This document shows positions 1 through 6,036 of a stretch of DNA of 7,401 bases, in pieces. Under the pieces are notes generated by a model. That model did not search any database and had not been told where the DNA came from. It saw nothing but the letters and a program-made list of their open reading frames with translations. The position numbers and the translations under genes were made by a program. Each line of letters opens with the position of its first letter. Position 1 is the stretch's first letter. Origin of the DNA: Pseudomonadota bacterium (GTDB lineage Bacteria; Pseudomonadota; Alphaproteobacteria; Reyranellales; Reyranellaceae); the NCBI GenBank assembly GCA_023436825.1, contig JAEZHS010000276.1, forward strand, positions 1 through 7,401, given 5' to 3'.

Positions 1-37
1 GACGCGCGCGGTCCGGAAGAGCATGAACCATGAGCGT

Positions 38-838
38 TCAGAGATTGGCGCTGACGTCTGTTCGGCCTGTCAGGGCCCGGAAAATCTCCAGGCTGTAGCG
101 GCCGAACGCCTCCGAAGCCCGCAGTTCCACGGTCCGGGGCCGTGGCAGATCGATCCGGAGGTCTGCCGCTATGCGGCCGGGCCGAGGCGACATGACCACC
201 ACGCGGTCGGACAGGAACACCGCCTCGGGGATCGAATGGGTGACGAACAGCACCGTCTTGCGCGCCGATTGCGCCAGATCGCGCTCGCCCCAGATGCGCA
301 GGAGCTCGAGCGCCATGTCGTCGCGCGTCATGGCGTCGAGCGCCCCGAACGGCTCGTCCATCAGCAACAGGGGCGGATCGAGCAGCAGGGCGCGGCAGAG
401 CGCGGCGCGCTGCTGCATGCCGCCCGACAGCTCGCGCGGCAGCTTGTCGCCGAATCCCTTCAGCCCGGCCATGTCGAGCAGCTGGAGGGCGCGGGCCTGC
501 AGCGCCGCCGGATCCTTGCCGGCGAGCTCGGCCGGCAGCAGTACGTTCTGCAGGATCGAGCGCCATTTCAGCAGGACCGGCGCCTGGAACACCATGCCGA
601 TGTCCGGGATGGGCTCGCGCACGGCGCGGCCGGCGACGGTGACCGTGCCGACCGTGGCCGGCCGCAGCCCGGCAACGATGCGCAGCAGCGTGGACTTGCC
701 GCAGCCGCTCGGGCCCACCAGCGAGACGAACTCGCCGGCGCCGACGGACAACGAAATGCCGGCGAGGGCCTCGACCGGGCCGCTCGCCGCCTCATAAGTC
801 ATGCCGACCCGGTCGAGGCCGATCAGTTCATTCGTCAC
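38..838 (-). CDS. ABC transporter ATP-binding protein, nitrate/sulfonate/taurine (SsuB/TauB/ThiZ-like) family
   Basis: This is the cytoplasmic ATPase that powers import through the neighbouring permease. All family motifs are present (266-aa numbering): Walker A GPSGCGKST at 42-50, Q-loop glutamine at 85 (MVFQAP), signature LSGGMQQ at 137-143, Walker B LLLMDEP at 157-163 with catalytic Glu162, the D-loop (GALD), and the switch His201 (FVTHS). Length is normal for SsuB/TauB proteins. I chose the GTG at 838 because it begins just before the first beta strand (ELIGLDRVGMTYE). A longer ORF starting at 883 would translate part of the palindromic repeat and is unlikely. No strong Shine-Dalgarno is visible, so the start is moderately uncertain. 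It is the third gene of the minus-strand importer operon, separated from the binding-protein gene by about 100 bp that is mostly repeat. Substrate specificity cannot be read from an ATPase. Confidence 0.95.
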   Translation of the reverse strand: MTNELIGLDRVGMTYEAASGPVEALAGISLSVGAGEFVSLVGPSGCGKSTLLRIVAGLRPATVGTVTVAGRAVREPIPDIGMVFQAPVLLKWRSILQNVLLPAELAGKDPAALQARALQLLDMAGLKGFGDKLPRELSGGMQQRAALCRALLLDPPLLLMDEPFGALDAMTRDDMALELLRIWGERDLAQSARKTVLFVTHSIPEAVFLSDRVVVMSPRPGRIAADLRIDLPRPRTVELRASEAFGRYSLEIFRALTGRTDVSANL

Positions 839-846
839 AGCAACCA

Positions 847-923
847 CTGTCACCCCGAGCGAAGGGGGGGGCCTTTGGGGCAACCGGAAAGGTCCCTCGC
901 TGCGCTCGGGATGACAGCGAGGG
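847..923 (-). repeat. Palindromic intergenic repeat, copy 1
   Basis: This imperfect palindrome has near-identical ends: CTGTCACCCCGAGCG at 847-861 faces CGCTCGGGATGACAG at 903-917, and 14 of 15 positions pair. Similarity to copy 2 continues through CCCTCG to position 923. Read on the minus strand it matches copy 2 (6891-6988) at about 52 of 58 positions over the left and central part, so the two copies lie inverted to each other in the window. Relative to the gene whose stop codon precedes it, each copy has the same orientation. Copy 1 fills most of the gap between the binding-protein stop and the ATPase start. The right arm carries a run of eight G (864-871) where copy 2 has a mixed sequence. 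Repeats with TGTCATCCCGAGCG-type ends are, from memory, common between genes in many bacterial genomes. Transcribed, it would form a hairpin. Confidence 0.85.
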
Positions 924-940
924 CGATCGGACGGCGGGTC

Positions 941-1927
941 CTACTTCGGCATCTCGACCTTGGTGAAGTACTCGGTCGAGTAGACATCCTTGCACTCAAC
1001 CTTCTTGGGCAGGCCCATGTAGGTGTTCACCAGGTCGACCGAGTCGCACATCTTCTTCTCGTCGATCCAGCCGATGCCGTTCTTGGCGTAGCGCTCGGTC
1101 TTCATCAGGCCGAGGCCGATCATCATGTTGGGCGTCATGACCTCGACATCGACCTCAGGCACGCGCTTTTTGAAGATCTCCATGGCCGCCTTCGGGTCGG
1201 CCATGACGTCGCGCCAGCCCATGTAGGACGCCTCGAGGAAGGCCTTCAGCACGGCCGGACGCTCCTTCATGGTCTTGGCGCTGGCCATGATCGACATGGA
1301 GTACATGTCGAAGCCGAAATCGGCCCACGGCATCATCACCACGTTGCCCTTGCCGGCGGCCTTCTCGTAGAGCGGCAGGCCGGTCGAGTAGTCGCCGACG
1401 CCATCCATGCGCTTTTCGGCGACGGCGGCGATCTTGGCGGCGGGCTCGATGTTCACCCAGCTCACCTTGGCGGGATCGATGCCGTTCACCTTGGCGAAGG
1501 CCGGGAACATCTGGCGCTGGCTGTCGCCCGGAGGGGCGCCCAGCGTCTTGCCCTCGAGGTCCTTGGGCTTGCTGAGCGGCTTGTCCTTGAGGCTGAAGAT
1601 GTTGAGCGGCGTCTTGTCGAACACCATGCCGACCGTCTTGATGGTCGTGCCGCGGCCGACCGAGGCGATGACCACGGCGGCATCGGCGAGGCCCGCATCG
1701 GCGCGGCCGGTATCGACCTTGGCGATCGAATCGCCCGAGCCCTTGGAATTCTCCAGGGTCACGTCGAGGCCCTTGGCCTTGTAGTAGCCCTTGTCGAGCG
1801 CCACCCAGTAGGCGGCGTGGTCGCCGACGGCGAACCAGTTCAGCGCAAAGGTGAACTTCTCCTGCGCCGACGCGCTGCCGGCCGTCGCCAGCAGGGCGGC
1901 AAGCGCCAGTGACATTGTCTTGGTCAT
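941..1927 (-). CDS. ABC transporter substrate-binding protein, NMT1/THI5-like (SsuA/ThiY type)
   Basis: This is a periplasmic binding protein expected to deliver its ligand to the neighbouring permease. Residues 1-21 form a Sec signal peptide with a lysine, a hydrophobic alanine/leucine core and an ASA cleavage site before Gln22. The mature protein opens with the NMT1/SsuA pattern: FALNWFAVGDHAAYWVALDKGYY at about 27-49, then KGLDV, a GSGDSIAKVDTGRADAGLADAA region (about 63-84) and DLEGKTLGAPPGDS (123-135). Its 328 aa are usual for the family. The start is supported by AGGGAG six bases upstream of ATG. The only cysteines are Cys294 and Cys312 near the C terminus and could form a disulfide in the periplasm. 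Family members bind sulfonates, nitrate, thiamine pyrimidine precursors, riboflavin or other small molecules. I cannot tell which applies here. It is the second gene of the minus-strand operon. Confidence 0.92.
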   Translation of the reverse strand: MTKTMSLALAALLATAGSASAQEKFTFALNWFAVGDHAAYWVALDKGYYKAKGLDVTLENSKGSGDSIAKVDTGRADAGLADAAVVIASVGRGTTIKTVGMVFDKTPLNIFSLKDKPLSKPKDLEGKTLGAPPGDSQRQMFPAFAKVNGIDPAKVSWVNIEPAAKIAAVAEKRMDGVGDYSTGLPLYEKAAGKGNVVMMPWADFGFDMYSMSIMASAKTMKERPAVLKAFLEASYMGWRDVMADPKAAMEIFKKRVPEVDVEVMTPNMMIGLGLMKTERYAKNGIGWIDEKKMCDSVDLVNTYMGLPKKVECKDVYSTEYFTKVEMPK

Positions 1928-1933
1928 GATGTG

Positions 1934-1939
1934 CTCCCT
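1934..1939 (-). promoter_or_regulatory. Shine-Dalgarno site of the substrate-binding protein gene
   Basis: AGGGAG on the minus strand, six bases before the ATG at 1927, is the best ribosome-binding site in the importer operon. It fits the high expression usually needed for a binding protein compared with its permease and ATPase. It lies in the 30-bp gap after the permease stop codon. Confidence 0.75.
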
Positions 1940-1957
1940 GTTTTTCCCTTCCCCGAA

Positions 1958-2725
1958 TCAATCAATTCCCTCGGCCCAAGGCGCCCACAGCTTGGCGACC
2001 AGCACGACAGCGCCGTACAGCACGAGGCCCACCACCGAGATCCAGATCAGCGAGGCGAACGCCACCGAGGTGTTCATGCTGCTCTGGGTGGTGACGATGA
2101 CGTAGCCCAGGCCCTTCTGCGAGGCGACGAACTCGCCGACGATGGCGCCGACCACGGCGGCCGTCGCCGTGATCTTGAGCGCGCTCAGGATGTAGGGCAG
2201 GGCGTTGGGAATGCGGATCTTGACGAAGATCTTCCATTTCGGCGCGTTGAACACACGGCCGAGGTCGAGCATGTCGGCCTCGACTTGGCTCAGGCCCACG
2301 GCGGTGTTGATCACCACCGGGAAGAAGCCGATCAGCGCCCCCATCAGCATGTTGGGAAAGATGCCGTAGCCCATCCAGATCAGGAACAGCGGCGCGATCG
2401 CCACCTTGGGCAGCGTATTCACGAACACCAGGAACGGCACCAGGGCGTTGGCGATCAGCGGCGACCAGGCGATGCCTACGCCCAGGGCGACACCGACTCC
2501 CGCCGCCAGGAAGAACGCGCCGATGATCTCCAGCGTCGTCACCCAGATGTGCTGCATCCATGCGGTGTCGCCGTGCCATAGCGCGTTCCACACCGCGTGC
2601 GGAGAGGGCAGCAAATACTCGCGAATGCCGCCGATGCTCACGGCGAGCTGCCAGCTCGCGAGCAGAAAGGCGAACAGCGCGACGGTCGGCCAGTACTGGC
2701 GCAGCAAAGGCTGGAATTTGATCAT
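1958..2725 (-). CDS. ABC transporter permease, SsuC/TauC/ThiX-like
   Basis: This inner-membrane permease is expected to form a homodimer that pairs with the ATPase. The 255-aa protein has about six hydrophobic segments (roughly 13-31, 62-85, 96-118, 122-143, 186-206, 222-244). It has the cytoplasmic EAA loop at 149-177 (EADMLDLGRVFNAPKW...IRIPNALP), where the ATPase coupling helix docks. LLPSPHAVW near residue 38 is also typical of the SsuC/TauC group. I prefer the ATG at 2725. An in-frame GTG at 2749 would add eight residues (MCPNVRPR), and neither start has a clear ribosome-binding site. If the weak promoter proposed for this strand is real, its -10 covers the GTG and favours 2725. It is the first gene of the operon, transcribed away from the metabolic genes, and the gap to the binding-protein gene is 30 bp. 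Permease first, then binding protein, then ATPase is less usual than binding-protein-first order. Confidence 0.93.
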   Translation of the reverse strand: MIKFQPLLRQYWPTVALFAFLLASWQLAVSIGGIREYLLPSPHAVWNALWHGDTAWMQHIWVTTLEIIGAFFLAAGVGVALGVGIAWSPLIANALVPFLVFVNTLPKVAIAPLFLIWMGYGIFPNMLMGALIGFFPVVINTAVGLSQVEADMLDLGRVFNAPKWKIFVKIRIPNALPYILSALKITATAAVVGAIVGEFVASQKGLGYVIVTTQSSMNTSVAFASLIWISVVGLVLYGAVVLVAKLWAPWAEGID

Positions 2726-2789
2726 GCGCGGTCGCACATTCGGGCACACTGGCGAAGCGTCAGAAAACCGTCAAGCTTGAGGATCATCT
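2726..2789. promoter_or_regulatory. Divergent control region between importer and metabolic operons
   Basis: Only 64 bp (40 bp if the permease starts at 2749) separate two divergent operons, so the two promoters must overlap or lie partly inside coding sequence. On the minus strand TTGACG (2774-2769) could be a -35 element, with CAGTGT 17 bp further on (2751-2746) as a poor -10. This is weak. Two direct repeats CGTCA (2758-2762 and 2769-2773) lie 11 bp apart, about one helical turn, and one overlaps the proposed -35, which would suit a regulator binding one face of the DNA. On the plus strand GAGGA at 2779-2783 is a good ribosome-binding site six bases before the GTG at 2790. No convincing plus-strand promoter is visible. 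No regulator gene lies in the window. Confidence 0.4.
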
Positions 2790-3608
2790 GTGAAACTGGC
2801 CCTGTGCAACGAGGTGATCCGCGAACTTTCCTTCGAACGTCAGTGCGCATTGGCGGCAGGTCTCGGCTATGGCGGCCTCGAGCTTGCACCCTTTACCTTC
2901 GGCGACGATGCATGGCGCATGCCGGCGGCCAGGCGTTCCGAAATCCGCAACATCTGCGCCGGCAACGGCCTCGAGGTGAGCGGACTGCACTGGCTGCTGG
3001 CGGCGCCGGCGGGCCTTTCGATCACGACAGCCGATCGCGTGGTCTGGCAGAAGAGCGTCGATGTCCTGCTTGCCTCGGTGGATCTGTGTGCCGAGCTGGG
3101 CGGCACCTATCTCGTGCACGGCTCTCCGGCCCAGCGTCGCGTGGCGACGCCGGACGACGCCGGCCGTGCGGAAGAGGCGTGGATCCTGGCCGGAGAGCAG
3201 GCAGCGATGGCGAAGGTCGCGTACTGCATCGAGCCGCTGGCTAAGCCCGATTGCAATTTCGTCAACACGCTGGCCGAGGCGGCCGAGGTTGTGCGCCGGT
3301 TGGGCAATCCCGCGCTGCGCACCATGGTCGACACGCTGGCCGCCAGCCTCATGGAGCCCGAACCGGTGGCCGACGCCATCCGGCGCTGGGTGCCGACCGG
3401 CCTCGTAGCCCATGTCCAGTTCAACGATCGAAACCGGCGCGGCCCGGGGCAGGGAGAGGACCGGTTCGCCCCTGTCGTGAAAGCCTTGCGCGAAACCGGC
3501 TATGGCGGCTGGATCGCCATGGAGCCTTTCGTCTATGAGCCTGATGGGCCGACCTGCGCCGCGCGCATGATCGGCTATGTCGCGGGTCTGCTGGAGTCGA
3601 GCGTATGA
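2790..3608 (+). CDS. Sugar phosphate isomerase/epimerase-type TIM barrel (xylose isomerase-like, AP endonuclease 2 fold)
   Basis: This is a predicted metal-dependent sugar or sugar-derivative isomerase or epimerase of the D-tagatose 3-epimerase/hydroxypyruvate isomerase-like superfamily. The 272 aa match the family length. The four expected metal ligands are visible in order at strand ends: Glu148 (CIEPL), Asp181 (MVDT), His208 (AHVQFND) and Glu245 (AMEPF). The loop NDRNRRGPGQGE at 212-223 after the histidine strand is typical of this superfamily, and the N-terminal strand LALCNEV and His110 (YLVHGSP) also fit. The start is GTG with GAGGA six bases upstream. The stop overlaps the next gene in an ATGA junction, so translation is probably coupled. 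It is the first gene of the plus-strand operon. The exact substrate and the reaction (isomerisation or epimerisation) cannot be assigned from sequence. Confidence 0.88.
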   Translation: MKLALCNEVIRELSFERQCALAAGLGYGGLELAPFTFGDDAWRMPAARRSEIRNICAGNGLEVSGLHWLLAAPAGLSITTADRVVWQKSVDVLLASVDLCAELGGTYLVHGSPAQRRVATPDDAGRAEEAWILAGEQAAMAKVAYCIEPLAKPDCNFVNTLAEAAEVVRRLGNPALRTMVDTLAASLMEPEPVADAIRRWVPTGLVAHVQFNDRNRRGPGQGEDRFAPVVKALRETGYGGWIAMEPFVYEPDGPTCAARMIGYVAGLLESSV

Positions 3609-5014
3609 AGGTCAAGCTGCAAGAGGTCGAGCGCTACGAGCGGCATGTGAAGATGCGGCTCGCCTTCCGCTTCGGCGTGATCACCGTCACCGATGCCACG
3701 CAGGCGGTGATCCGTGCCCGCATCTCGCTGCCCGACGGCCGCAGCAGCCACGGCGTCGCCGCCGAGGCGCTGGCGGCCAAGTGGTTCGAGAAGAGCCCGG
3801 CGTTCACCGACGAGCAGAACCTCGACCAGCTTCGACAGGCGCTCGACCTTGCGATCGAGCTCTATCGTGCGCGCGGCCTCGACACGCCTTTCGGCCTGTT
3901 TGCGGGCACCTACCTCGAGCAGCAGAAGCGCGGCGCGGCACTGGGCCTCAATCCGCTGGTCGCCGCCTACGGTCCGGCCTTGCTCGACCGCGCCATCCTG
4001 GACGCAGTCGGCAAGGCGACCGGCCAGTCCTTTGCCGAAATGATCACGCGCAACGTGCCGGGCATCCGCGCGACGACGCTGACGCCCGACATCGAGGAGC
4101 CGGAGATCGCGCCGTTCCTGGCGAAGCTGACGCCCGGCAAGAGCATCGACGTCCGCCATACCGTGGGTTTGGTCGATCCTTTGACGGCAGCCGATCGGCC
4201 GGCAGCGGAGCGCGTCAATGACGGCTTGCCGGAAACCCTGGAAGAGGTCGTCTCCTACTATCGCGGCCGCTACTACAAGCTGAAGGTGGGCGGCGACATC
4301 AAGGCCGACCTCGACCGGCTCGGCCGCATCGCCGCGGTGCTCGACGCCGGCGCCGGCGACTACCGCGCGACGCTCGACGGCAACGAGCAGTACGACGGCG
4401 TCGCAGGCATCGTCGAGCTGTGGCGCAAGGTGGCCGAGACGCCGGGCCTGGCGAAGCTCGCCAAGGCGACGCTGTTCATCGAGCAGCCGATCAAGCGCGC
4501 GGTGGCCTTGTCGCGATCGGTCGGACCGCTGGCCCAGTTGCGGCCGGTGATCATCGACGAATCCGACGGCGAGCTGTCGTCGTTCCCGTCGGCGCTGCGG
4601 CTGGGCTACACCGGCGTCTCGAGCAAGAACTGCAAGGGCTTCTACAAGTCGATCCTGAATGCCGTCCGCGTCGCTCACCTGGGCACCGAGCACTTCATGT
4701 CGGCCGAGGATCTCACGACCTGGCCCGGCGTCAGCGTGCAGCAGGATCTGGCCTTGGTCTCGCTGCTCGGGCTGACGCATGTCGAGCGCAACGCGCATCA
4801 CTTCATCGACGGCATGGGCTTCGCGCCGGAAAAGGAGCAGCTTGCCTTCGTCGCGGCCCATCCCGATCTCTACGAAAAAAAGGATGGCAAGCCGGCGCGG
4901 CTCAGGGCCTTCGGCGGCAAGCTGGCCTTGGGTTCGCTCGACGTGCCGGGATTTGCCGTCGGCGCCGACATGGATTTCCGCTCGATGGCGCCGATGAAGG
5001 GAGTTTCGACATGA
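3605..5014 (+). CDS. Enolase-superfamily protein (mandelate racemase/muconate lactonizing-like), uncharacterised long subgroup
   Basis: This is a predicted Mg-dependent enzyme that abstracts a proton next to a carboxylate, most likely a dehydratase, racemase or cycloisomerase of an acid substrate. The barrel motifs appear in order: KxK at Lys225/Lys227 (YYKLKVGGD), metal ligands Asp258 (TLDGNEQ), Glu293 (FIEQP) and Asp318/Glu319 (IIDES), then Lys341 (SSKNCKG) where the muconate-lactonizing group has its second catalytic lysine. This lysine-lysine layout differs from the Lys/His pairs of mandelate racemase and glucarate dehydratase. At 469 aa it is clearly longer than the usual 360-400 aa, with extra sequence between the N-terminal capping region and the barrel and a C-terminal tail after about residue 400. 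The ATG overlaps the upstream stop (ATGA), with GGAG eight bases before it. It ends in another ATGA overlap. The substrate is unknown; a sugar acid is inferred from the neighbours. Confidence 0.85.
   Translation: MKVKLQEVERYERHVKMRLAFRFGVITVTDATQAVIRARISLPDGRSSHGVAAEALAAKWFEKSPAFTDEQNLDQLRQALDLAIELYRARGLDTPFGLFAGTYLEQQKRGAALGLNPLVAAYGPALLDRAILDAVGKATGQSFAEMITRNVPGIRATTLTPDIEEPEIAPFLAKLTPGKSIDVRHTVGLVDPLTAADRPAAERVNDGLPETLEEVVSYYRGRYYKLKVGGDIKADLDRLGRIAAVLDAGAGDYRATLDGNEQYDGVAGIVELWRKVAETPGLAKLAKATLFIEQPIKRAVALSRSVGPLAQLRPVIIDESDGELSSFPSALRLGYTGVSSKNCKGFYKSILNAVRVAHLGTEHFMSAEDLTTWPGVSVQQDLALVSLLGLTHVERNAHHFIDGMGFAPEKEQLAFVAAHPDLYEKKDGKPARLRAFGGKLALGSLDVPGFAVGADMDFRSMAPMKGVST
4876..4882 (+). 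other. Candidate -1 slippery heptamer A_AAA_AAG in the enolase-like gene
   Basis: A run of seven A followed by G reads GAA AAA AAG in the gene frame, which is exactly the A_AAA_AAG pattern of the E. coli dnaX frameshift site. Slipping back one base enters a frame that stays open for 43 codons and is continuous with the downstream SDR gene starting at 5011. A small AGCC/GGCT hairpin (4890-4893 with 4899-4902) begins seven bases downstream, but it is only four pairs. No strong upstream Shine-Dalgarno-like stimulator is seen. It may be a chance run. Confidence 0.25.
4998..5003 (+). promoter_or_regulatory. Shine-Dalgarno site of the SDR gene inside the enolase-like gene
   Basis: AGGGAG lies seven bases before the ATG at 5011, within the last codons of the upstream gene. 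It decides the start of the SDR gene, whose frame is open far upstream (back to 4420). Together with the ATGA overlap it indicates normal reinitiation at 5011. Confidence 0.7.
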
Positions 5015-6036
5015 CGCTGCCAGCCCGCTTCGAGACCGTCGAGGCTGTCGAGGACTTCATGACGGCGCCGTCCGACGCAGTGGTCGCCGATCTCGCCAAG
5101 ACGCCGGGCGACATCATCGTGTTGGGGGTCGGCGGCAAGATGGGCCCGACGCTCGCCCGCATGGCCAAGCGCGCCGCGCCGTCGAAGAAGGTGATGGGCG
5201 TGGCGCGCTTCAGCGCGCCCGGCGTCCGCGAGGCGCTGGTCGAGGCGGATGTCCAGCCGATTTCGGCCGACCTGCTGGATCGCGCGCAGCTCGAGAAGCT
5301 GCCCAAGGCTGCCAATGTCGTCTTCATGGCGGGCCGCAAGTTCGGCGCCACCGGCGACGTGCCGCTGACCTGGGCGATGAACGTGCAGGTTCCGGCGATG
5401 GTCGCCGAGGTGGTCAAGGACTCGCGCATCGTCGCCTTCTCGACCGGCTGCGTTTATCCCTTCGTACCGGTCGACAGCGGCGGTGCGAGCGAGGATGTGC
5501 CGCCGATCCCGCCGCCCGGCGACTACGCCACCTCCTGCGTCGGCCGCGAGCGCATGTTCGAGTTCTTCTCCAACAAGCACGGCACGCCGGGCCGCCTGTT
5601 CCGGCTGAACTACGCCATCGACATGCGCTACGGCGTGCTGCATGACATCGGCCGCAAGGTGCGCGACGACGAGCCGATCGACCTGTCGATGGGCCACGTC
5701 AACGTCATCTGGCAGGGCGATGCCAACGCGATCGCGCTGCGCTGCCTGGCGCACGCGACGACGCCGACGACGCCCATCAACGTCACCGGCCCCGAGACCA
5801 TCGAGGTGCGTTGGCTGGCCGGCGAGTTCGGCAGGCTGCTGGGCCGGCAGCCCAAGCTCACCGGCACGCCGGCGGCGACGGGATGGCTGAACGATTCGCG
5901 CCGCATGGTGAAGGAGTTCGGCCCGCCCTCCGTGCCCCTCGCGAAGATGATCGAATGGACCGCCGACTGGCTGGCGCGCGACATGGCGACCCTGAACAAG
6001 CCCACGCACTACGAGGTGCGCGATGGCAAGTACTGA
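5011..6036 (+). CDS. Extended-SDR NAD(P)-dependent epimerase/dehydratase-like protein with YxxxC in place of YxxxK
   Basis: This 341-aa protein has the extended short-chain dehydrogenase fold. The Rossmann motif GVGGKMG lies at 39-45 after strand DIIVLG. The end of the next strand is VMGVARF (61-67). NVVFMAG (102-108) follows, and AFSTGCVYP at 142-150 corresponds to the conserved SSxxVYG strand with Ser144/Thr145. The catalytic Tyr is Tyr172 in DYATSCVGRER, but the residue four further on is Cys176 where the catalytic lysine of YxxxK should be. The cofactor is presumably NAD(P). The reaction could be oxidation, epimerisation or something that does not need the lysine. NVTGPETIEV (257-266) fits the C-terminal substrate domain. 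The start at 5011 is fixed by AGGGAG and the ATGA overlap. The frame is open upstream, but that part is a shadow of the enolase-like gene. It is the third gene of the metabolic operon, and its end overlaps the GNAT gene by 14 bp. Confidence 0.87.
   Translation: MTLPARFETVEAVEDFMTAPSDAVVADLAKTPGDIIVLGVGGKMGPTLARMAKRAAPSKKVMGVARFSAPGVREALVEADVQPISADLLDRAQLEKLPKAANVVFMAGRKFGATGDVPLTWAMNVQVPAMVAEVVKDSRIVAFSTGCVYPFVPVDSGGASEDVPPIPPPGDYATSCVGRERMFEFFSNKHGTPGRLFRLNYAIDMRYGVLHDIGRKVRDDEPIDLSMGHVNVIWQGDANAIALRCLAHATTPTTPINVTGPETIEVRWLAGEFGRLLGRQPKLTGTPAATGWLNDSRRMVKEFGPPSVPLAKMIEWTADWLARDMATLNKPTHYEVRDGKY

Noticed and set aside
1..31. Possible start of another minus-strand gene (ATG at 31, reading MVHALPDRARV)
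   Set aside because: Only ten codons are in the window, there is no Shine-Dalgarno and no recognisable motif, so it cannot be called.
839..883. Longer ATPase start at 883
   Set aside because: The added residues (MPQRPPPSLGVTVVA) come from the palindromic repeat and are not part of the ATPase fold.
23..1912. Very long plus-strand ORF (629 codons) over the ATPase and binding-protein genes
   Set aside because: It is antisense to two genes with complete family motifs, reads through the palindromic repeat, and its protein is rich in His, Arg, Gly and Ala without any recognisable domain. This is a typical shadow ORF of high-GC DNA.
3575..4861. 428-codon minus-strand ORF opposite the enolase-like gene
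   Set aside because: Composition is that of an antisense shadow (Arg, Leu, Gln, Asp runs), with no motif, while the opposite strand has intact enolase-superfamily residues.
4420..5010. Upstream extension of the SDR reading frame
   Set aside because: The frame is open, but the protein would be low-complexity shadow of the enolase-like gene. AGGGAG and the ATGA junction place the true start at 5011. It is kept only as the possible frameshift path.
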